Positions 57,046-64,000 of a stretch of DNA of 64,000 bases are shown here, one piece after another. Source of the DNA: Rutstroemia sp. NJR-2017a BVV2 (Eukaryota; Ascomycota; Leotiomycetes; Helotiales; Rutstroemiaceae); the NCBI GenBank assembly GCA_002946415.1, contig NJPS01000030.1:277362-341361 (forward strand), read 5' to 3'. Position 1 is the first letter of the stretch. Each line of letters opens with the position of its first letter. Below the pieces are notes generated by a model, which worked only from the letters and a program-made list of their open reading frames with translations, had not been told where the DNA came from and did not search any database. Both the position numbers and the translations under genes were made by a program.

Positions 57046-57544
57046 ATTTCAGAAGTCAGACTCATGTTGTGGAGATTGCATGGAAATGTCAGAATTATGC
57101 ACAGTGGAGGGGACTTACCTTCAGACTGTGTCGATGCAGGCGTCTCGTTCATGGATTGATGCTCGGTCTGGGTTTGTTCTTCGCCATTGAGAGCTACAAC
57201 AGGAGGTATGTTGGGGTGATTTGGGAGCAAGTTGGAACCGGAACTACCTCCATTCCCCGAGGAAGCAGTATTTTGGATGATGGGCTGGAGTTCATTTTGC
57301 GTTCCTTGCTCGGGATCTGCTTGTGGCAATGGTTGTCAAGTTACTTGTGAGTTTCGAGGCTTCATCATAGATAAAATGCAACATACCTTCTCCATGTGTT
57401 CTCCTCCGTAACTGGAGCAAAAGGGTGACGAGTGCAATTATTGTAGCTACCAAGCCGAAGCTTATGGCTAAGATGTTGTCTGTAGATACTGTTTTCATCT
57501 TAATTCAATGAATGATATCTTGTCAGATCAGGAAACATACACAT
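56827..57544 (-). CDS. Small single-pass membrane protein, paralogue A
   Basis: Exons 57541-57544 (ATGT), 57387-57488, 57119-57319 and 56827-57041 give 173 aa. The start is MLSTDNILAISFG. One membrane helix (about residues 7-28, ILAISFGLVATIIALVTLLL) is followed by RRR, so the C-terminal part should face the cytosol. The linker contains EQGTQNELQP and EEQTQTEHQS, two copies of a motif shared with paralogues B and C. The C-terminal block is NVILISIVPDVRYTSMP. All introns are phase 1. An alternative ATG inside the first intron would give MKTVSTDNI without the 4-nt exon. I prefer the 4-nt exon because B and C have the same structure. The family is not recognised. Function is unknown. Confidence 0.6.
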
Positions 57545-59923
57545 TATTTTCTGGTATATAATATAAGTCATGTACAAATTTTTAGGATTCTTCCTACTCA
57601 TATGTGAGCTTAACTGTGCAGTGTACAGGAATTGCTACTCGAGCAAACGGTAGGTAGACCCATGTCTGCTAACGCTTGGACGGGTACTAGTGGATTAGTG
57701 GCAGCGCAGGCGATTAAGTTGATTCGTGCTCCCCCTCCCCCCTGCTCTCCTCATGGGCTTGAGATGTAGAAGGGAACGTCCAACACCAATCACCGACTCG
57801 GCCATGTAAGACTTACATATCTCTATGCACCGGCCAACATGTTTATAGTTACCCATGTATATATCTGTACGCACGAATCACCACCGGGCGATATTATTTC
57901 TTACGGCGGAGGATCGACTTGTCAACCACATCATCGGGTCTCAATTGCAAACAGGGGAGGGATGCGAAAATGCAAATTGTGCCGTGCAGACAAAGTCACC
58001 ACACTGCTTGGCTAGGAGGGCGATTATTTTTCTCTGCTCAGCCAGGGTGATTGCCACGACGTAGGTACATCGGACTGAAGGTAAATGGCTGTCAACGGCA
58101 ATTCAGATTCATAATTCATAGATCATTAAGTTAGTCCAATCGGCGGTAAACTTGATCATCATGAGTTTCTTTACATTTTCCATAGTGATCTACTGATCGC
58201 ACTGATGCGCGCCGCGGATGGAAGTGAATAACCTAATTTGGACCGACAACTTCTTCGGATCTCACAATGAAACGCATAATTGCTCTCTCATTTCTGCCAT
58301 CTAGTCGTCGAAGATGTTGGAACTGAGCAGCTTGAAAGTCACATTATGTCACGGGATATCTCGTGACGACCTCAGCCTCACCCAAGGTGGCATACGGTCG
58401 CAATCTTAGGATCTATCGAGAAATACTGATTATATACGGCGAGAAATTACTGAGATCATACATCGCAAATCTATGTCTGATTTCTCCAATTTGCTATCTT
58501 ATGATTCTTATCGAGCTCCTATTTCCCGACGGCGAGAGATGGACCGAATGAAATGGATAGAGGGTTGACTGTACGTAGCAGAAATGTTGAATATGGAGGG
58601 GTAAGTGTACATAAGAGACTTGCCATGCCTAGTGTCTGGAAATAATGGGAAGGACGACGGCGTGTATGAAGTTTCGCGGCAACAATTATGACCTGGACAA
58701 CTTACCTACTCTATGTCCATCAAAGCAGCGATAAACGACGTTGAAACACTTCAAATGCATGGAATCAACAACTAGGAGCATTGTAATAGGAACTTAGTAG
58801 ATTTCACTGTGACATATCGAAGTCCGATGTATTCAACCTTCAGCCCTATCGAGCTTCGGTTTCTCGGCAGCGAGGGGCAGGTGTCCAATATAAGATCAAC
58901 AACGGCTTGGACCGTTGTCCCCGAAATTTGGGGTGAAATTGGGAGGGGGGTTTGAATTGAAGGGAAGATTTTGTGGGTGGAGATGGTGGATGTGGATACA
59001 ACCTTAGCTCTTGGTAGGTGAGGGACGAGTCCCCACTCACTCGCTTCGACTAGCTAGAGAAATGGCTTTACTGCGCCCCTAAATGCAACTACGGACAACC
59101 TATTCAGCTTGGAAAAACAGGCCTATTTGTGGCCCCCATCCAGGAACCTCAGGAATTTGAAGTTCGCCTATGAAATCCAAACTGCCAGATAGAGAACAGC
59201 GGCATGTTGTTATGAACGTCTCTACCATCACCACAGGCTACTCACCCAAAAATTAAATTTTTTCATACTGGGAGCAAAGATTAATATCTGGTTATTTGTC
59301 CTAAAACTAAGAAATCGAGGTATACACTTATTCTAATTCTTCTTCCTTTCTAACACTTTCTTAAATCATAAACGGTGATTTTGGAAAGTGTAGCCAGCAC
59401 TACAATTTTGCACATCGGCTCAGGCTAGTTCTTCAGTATCTTTAGATGCTTTCGATGCTTCACGCTTCATTTCTTGGTGTAGGCATAATGCACTCTGTAA
59501 AGAAGAGACACGAGAGCCGGACGGCGAACTGTTGAACAATGTAGTACTCCATTCAAAACTACATAGCTTTTGGTATTCGATCGAAAAGGTACATAAATTG
59601 GGAGACTTTATGCAGAGAAATCATATAATGTACCATCTTCCGAATCTAACTGCAAGCCCAGAAAAAGGTAGGCTGTATCCGACAGCTACATCATCGCGCG
59701 CCAACATGCTATCGGAAGTAAAAGAAAAATACGCCAAAATCGTCTTAGAAACCAGAAAAGATACAAAAAACACCCAGTTCCTTCTATTTTGCCGATAACT
59801 CCATCTCAATGTTGCTCGAGGCCGAACTCCCTGGCGAGAGACACCACCACCCCTTTCACGCCGAGACGAGACCGTGACGCCGCCCGTTACATTAGTTCGA
59901 ACGAAGATGTCGAGATCGCCGGA
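57545..59923. other. Intergenic region between paralogues A and B
   Basis: About 2.4 kb without a supportable gene. AT-rich in parts (59220-59400). No repeat linking it to the other paralogue flanks was found by eye. Confidence 0.45.
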
Positions 59924-60534
59924 TCATCGTGCTTCCATCTCTTGAAGTCGAGGGTTGGGGCGGATGAAGTTGGAATATCGTTGGCAGTATACGGAAGAAT
60001 GAGTACATAGAGCGTGATTATTGCATGCGCTAGTGTGCCACATATCATGACCAGCAGAAGGCACAACCACATACATGTTCGGATATGGGTAGAATGGCTC
60101 GATGGGATATGGAGAGTATGGGTGTCGTCTCTCAACAAATTGAAGTTCTTGCGTGTGACCTTGTCTGAGAAATTGCTCTACGCTTGCGTGTTAGAACAGT
60201 ATTAAGTAAGTTATCAAAGTATGCTTGCCGTAATTTGTACCAGTTGGAGGTATTGGACCTATTGACTCGAGCGCAACTGGGGCTGGTCTAGCAAGGTCTT
60301 TCTTTTCTACATGCACATGTCAGCCGAGTCCTTGTAAAATGAGTAGCCTTGCAGGCAAGGAAGAAAATGAACCTTTCTTCTCAGCAGCCTTGCGTAGTGC
60401 AACCTTTATACCAACTAGAGTAAGAACGGTACCTGCTATACCAAAAGATATAGCTATTCCATCGCTTGGAGACACTGAAGGATTGTTAGTTTAGTACTAT
60501 GAAGGTTCATTTGGGAAGAGGAAAACTAACACAT
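59924..60534 (-). CDS. Small single-pass membrane protein, paralogue B
   Basis: Exons 60531-60534 (ATGT), 60373-60474, 60241-60306 and 59924-60177 give 141 aa. The start MLSPSDGIAISFG matches paralogues A and C. The helix (IAISFGIAGTVLTLVGIKVAL) is followed by RKAAEKKEKK, again positive on the C-terminal side. A linker motif GHTQELQ corresponds to GTQNELQ and GTQDEHQ in A and C. The C-terminal part is Tyr/Pro-rich (PYSPYPIEPFYPYPNMYVVV), and the block MYVVVPSAGHDMWH aligns with AYLILPMGSGAYHP in C. Exon 2 is exactly 102 nt, as in A and C, and all introns are phase 1. Another frame of the last exon is also open but does not connect to the TQELQ motif. Confidence 0.65.
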
Positions 60535-62360
60535 CTTTCTTTCGGTGATAGGCTTCTGACCTAGGTACCTGAGATTTTGTTCTGAATAATCAATTTCTCT
60601 ATAGAAATGTGAGTGAGAAATGAATAATGGAAATGTGAGAGAAGGTGAGAGAGCGATTAAATAAGAGGAAAGAAGACTCTGATGAAGGTGTTATTATGCC
60701 AGAGCTCGTCTTGGCACATTCATCGAAGCTCGTCTTGGCATATCCCATCGAAGTTTTTATACTTCATGTCATTATGCTTACTCGCAAGGTATGATTGCTA
60801 ACCGAGGAAATCTCGGGTCCGATTCATCGCCGTCTGCGAACATCTCGCCCAGCCAGCTTTGCGCGCGACTCAAACTGCGACTTGGTGCTTGCTCGCCTCC
60901 CACCTGGTGTTCTGAGTATTACTGCCGTTTGGCTGAGCTCGACAGTTGCACGTGAGTAGTTATATACAGAGGAGAAGAAAGATTCGGTCTCGGGTCTCGG
61001 AACGGTCCGCCAATTCAGGTTCCAAAGGATTCGCTCGAAACGCAACTACGACTTCTCTTCAACCATGTATAATTTAAAAGTAATGTAACACGCAGTAAAC
61101 TTCAGCACCGTTCTATTACCATCACTTGAGTAGCTATCTAACATAAGATGAACCAGCATGCAAGGCTTCGAAAACCGAATGCGATCCACGCGCCACAGAT
61201 GGACGCCACACATTAACCGACCCGTCGATCCTGAGTCCACCACTCACTGCCCGCCAAAAACGCCAATGTAAGAATCCCATGTACGATCAGGGCTCAAAAG
61301 TTGATATTACCCCCTGCGTTCTGGTACAGGCGGAACCAATAACAGCTACTGAATCTTGTCCACGACAGTGCAGGAGCTGAAGCAATGGTGGCATCTCACA
61401 AGCGGTGACCGCGCCTTTACCCTACTTCGTACATTTCCTGACTTTCCCTACTTTCCTATGCTCTTGTTTCTACCGTACGTTCCATCTGCCCTATACAAAA
61501 GTGCGGGGTAAGTTAATCGAACCACAACAAAAAGATCTAGGAATATATCCAACGCTTTCTATCTCATTAAGATATTGACCATTCCCTCCAAACTCATCGG
61601 CTCAATCGCGATACCGAAATCCCATCTCCTTTGTCTTTTCGGACATGTCACTGGTGAGGAAGAAACGACGGGTATACGTCATAATCAACGTACGCCATCT
61701 TATCAAAAAGTCCAATTGGTCCCTCCGACTGGCTCGACGGTAGGACTGCTCCCCATACGAGACCCAAAGCCTACCTCCTATCTCTCATTATAGAACACGT
61801 TTTATATACTTTGAGCGTTTGAAAGTTCAACGTTTTCGAATAATCGAGCTCCAACTTCCTGGCGGCGCGATGAGGAAGGTGTTGTTTGTGCAGTGGGGTA
61901 CCAGATACTCGGAAGGAAAGGAATCACGACAACGTGATACAGATAAGTTATAAATATCCTCTATTTAAAGCAGCTGGTGCACCATATGATGCTACTCAAG
62001 CCTCTAGCGTATAATTTGATAGCTATATGCTTGGGGTACTTTGAAATACAGGAACCTGTCTATCCAACAGGCAAGTCGGACTATTATATGACAATGGATC
62101 CCTCCAACATGAGAGGTAGAATTTGTCGCGCCACAGATACACACCACAGGTCACCTTACCCCACATTTCGAGCCACAAAATTGAGGGGCAGACACCTCAA
62201 ACCAAGCAATCTAACTCAGAATTAACTCCACATAAGAAACAATAATCCACAACATCTACCTCCAGCGCTTTCTATCCTACATAGCTGTCTAGCTTCTCAT
62301 TTGGAACGAACAACTTCCAAGGTACCAAGTCTGTGCCTTCCGAGATACAACAGAACGACT
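60535..62360. other. Intergenic region between paralogues B and C
   Basis: About 1.8 kb without a supportable gene. It contains one short tandem duplication at 60703-60751, listed separately. Confidence 0.45.
60703..60751. repeat. ~24-bp tandem duplication
   Basis: AGCTCGTCTTGGCA occurs twice in a row, each followed by a CATCGA ending. It lies upstream of paralogue B. It could be part of that promoter. Confidence 0.75.
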
Positions 62361-63168
62361 TTATCTATTTCCACCCACTTGGCGGTTTAGAAATGCTCCA
62401 TCATCGAGTGCTTCGATTTCGAGGTCGTGATATATTTGTCTGACTGATTCAACAGAGAACTGAGTAGGTATGATCGGATGGTATGCGCCAGAGCCCATCG
62501 GAAGTATTAGGTAGGCATGGGGTTGATGGGATGTATCGATTAGTTGGTATGTTCGTCGTGGCGGTTGAACAGGTCGTCGTGATGGTTGGACTGATCGTCG
62601 TGAAGGTTGTTCAGCCGGTACGCTGTCCGCAGCAGATTCTAGTTCGAGACTTCGTTCTGGATGATATCGCCCGTTAGCTTCCGTAAGTAGTACATTAAGC
62701 TTAGCATAGACCATTGGGAGTGCGAGCTTACCTGTATCAGCGACGGAGACGGATCCCAGGTTCGTAGACTGATGGCCTGCTTGGGTTTCTTGGTCAAGAA
62801 TTGGCTCTACGTCTATGTGTTAGATCGTCATCATCTCTGGAGTCTTGGTGGGAAATGATGTACCTCTTCCTCCAGTCGACAACTGCTGTTGGTTTAGTGG
62901 CTGGTGCTCATCTTGTGTTCCCAGTTCAAGGTCCGTTTCTATACAAATTCAAGTCGATTAGATAAACCATGACACCTTCTGACGTGAGTGCCCTGGCTGT
63001 TGACATACCTGCTGCTCGAGCTGCGTTTTGGCGCGATAACATGATTCCACCCACGGCTAGAACAGTTGATGCTATTCCGAATGCGATAGCGAGAATATCG
63101 CTTGTTGAAACTGTCTAATATTAGTACTCCGGCTCTGAATCTTCTTTTTGGATCTTAAACGTACTCAT
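62361..63168 (-). CDS. Small single-pass membrane protein, paralogue C
   Basis: Exons 63165-63168 (ATGA), 63009-63110, 62864-62938, 62732-62812 and 62361-62677 give 192 aa. The start is MISTSDILAIAFG. One helix (ILAIAFGIASTVLAVGGIML) is followed by Arg residues. Exons 3 and 4 (75 and 81 nt, both phase 1-1) each encode one linker unit, ELGTQDEHQPLNQQ and LDQETQAGHQSTN, so an exon duplication is likely. The last exon has RR-P repeats (PSRRSVQPSRRPVQPPRR), then the block AYLILPMGSGAYHPIIP and a more ordered C-terminal stretch (ESVRQIYHDLEIEALDD). The final intron (54 nt) contains no stop, so its retention would also give an open protein. Same architecture as A and B. No known family is recognised. 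Confidence 0.68.
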
Positions 63169-63816
63169 AGTTGCTTTGCGAAGTAAGGAAAGTAAGTTTG
63201 GTGGACATTTTTGTAGATGGTGAACGCTCAATATGTACAATTGTGAGAGTGAGTGATGGTTTTGGTTGTGTGGTTATGGCGACGGGAAATGTGGTGATGA
63301 AGGGGGGATTGCCCGATTGAGCAAGATGTTGATGGTGGATGGAGCCTGCAACAAGGCAGTGCAGTGCTGCAGTTGATGTCTTGTGGCGTCAGAGCCATCT
63401 CGTAAGAGGCTACGAGCTCTTGCTTTTTCTACCGGTATGCGGAGAGGGAAGGGTAAAGGGAAGGTTGGCAAAAACTAGTACGGGCACTGGCACGGGCATG
63501 GGTACCTATGTATGTACCATGTATGTACTAAAGTAAGGTGGATGTACTACTTTAACATTACATGAAATGGCAAATTCCAACCAATCATCAGTACCCGATC
63601 TAAGAACCCCCCATGCGGCTCATCACGTGGCAATTTCGCTCTGCATCCAATGATTCGTCATAGTTATTGTGTGGCTTCCGGAGAGGCAGAAACACGTTGC
63701 AGGCTTGCAGCAAAAGAGTCAAGGGCAAGTCCAAGTGTTCTAAATAGGACTGTGCATCCAATATCGGGTTGACTTCATGTGCGGCTAAAGATGTGGCTGG
63801 AATAGAAGGGCTCACC
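63169..63816. other. Intergenic region right of paralogue C
   Basis: Promoter region of paralogue C and spacer up to the putative transposon end. It contains a GTATGTA/GGCAC simple-repeat patch near 63480-63530. No gene was seen. Confidence 0.45.
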
Positions 63817-64000
63817 TAGCTACCGGTCAAACTGGGCTACCGGTCACCCATTTTTACCCTGTTTTTTGGCCATAAATACCAACAACGACGTTTAAATTTA
63901 ATTATGTCTTCATAAAATACTAAAGTGATTATTTAGAATCGAATGGTATTAATTAAAAGTCCTAATTGCATTGTGGTGGTTGTACCCTGAATTAAATGTC
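63817..64000. mobile_element. Probable DNA transposon terminus (partial)
   Basis: Starts at a TA dinucleotide and reads AGCTACCGGTCAAACTGG, with GCTACCGGTCA repeated once more 17 bases on. The sequence then turns AT-rich with no frame. A short repeat inside a terminal inverted repeat next to TA is typical of fungal Tc1/mariner or pogo (Fot1-like) elements. The other end and any transposase lie outside the window, so this is an inference from one end only. Confidence 0.4.

Noticed and set aside
59887..60138. Hydrophobic minus-strand frame within the last exon of paralogue B
   Set aside because: Starts after an in-frame TGA with TTG and does not connect to the TQELQ motif or to exon 3. The alternative frame fits the paralogues.
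60780..61045. Possible tRNA-like GGGTCCGATTC segment near 60818
   Set aside because: No matching A box, anticodon arm or acceptor pairing was found around it.

Overview
The window reads as nuclear DNA of a filamentous ascomycete (Pezizomycotina; Leotiomycetes/Helotiales is a guess from gene style, not shown). The reasons are short introns (about 46-140 bp) with fungal GT...CTAAC/CTAAT...AG signals, compact housekeeping genes and typical fungal proteins (ECM14, AKR1, Ste23). I support 23 protein-coding genes. No rRNA, tRNA or CRISPR array was recognised. Exon coordinates come from reading splice signals and checking that the frame continues; they are predictions.

Region 1-16.9 kb: an ECM14 pseudo-carboxypeptidase (+), a ~19-finger C2H2 protein (-), an epoxide hydrolase (+), a microsomal GST/MAPEG protein (+), a family X DNA polymerase with a BRCT domain (-), the signal recognition particle receptor beta subunit (-) and the ankyrin-DHHC palmitoyltransferase AKR1 (+). 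Region 17.8-22.1 kb is dense: an MPP6-like exosome cofactor (-), complex I subunit NDUFS6 (+), a YjbQ/UPF0047 protein with an N-terminal membrane segment (-) and cleavage factor Im 25 kDa subunit (-). Region 22.5-32.7 kb: a large Asn/Gly/Trp-rich protein with about 19 GW/WG dipeptides (-), dephospho-CoA kinase (-), a secreted GPI-type protein (-) and a calpain (-). Region 34-45 kb: a 12-exon dihydroxy-acid dehydratase (+), complex I assembly factor NDUFAF3 (+) and the insulin-degrading-enzyme homologue Ste23 (+).

Region 45-64 kb is gene-poor and accessory in character. It holds one disordered nuclear-type protein (48-50 kb), a class 3 lipase (54-56 kb) and, from 56.8 to 63.2 kb, three same-strand paralogues of a small single-pass membrane protein that I do not recognise. 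All three paralogues share one unusual gene structure: a first coding exon of only 4 nt (ATGN), a second exon of exactly 102 nt encoding the membrane helix, and phase-1 introns throughout. Their linkers carry short exon-sized repeats around a (G)TQxExQ motif. The last ~180 bp look like the end of a DNA transposon that continues out of the window.

The genes do not form one pathway. Linked themes are respiratory complex I (NDUFS6, NDUFAF3) and lipid or membrane handling (AKR1, SRP receptor, lipase). The most novel items are the membrane-protein family and the GW/WG protein, which resembles Argonaute-hook proteins.
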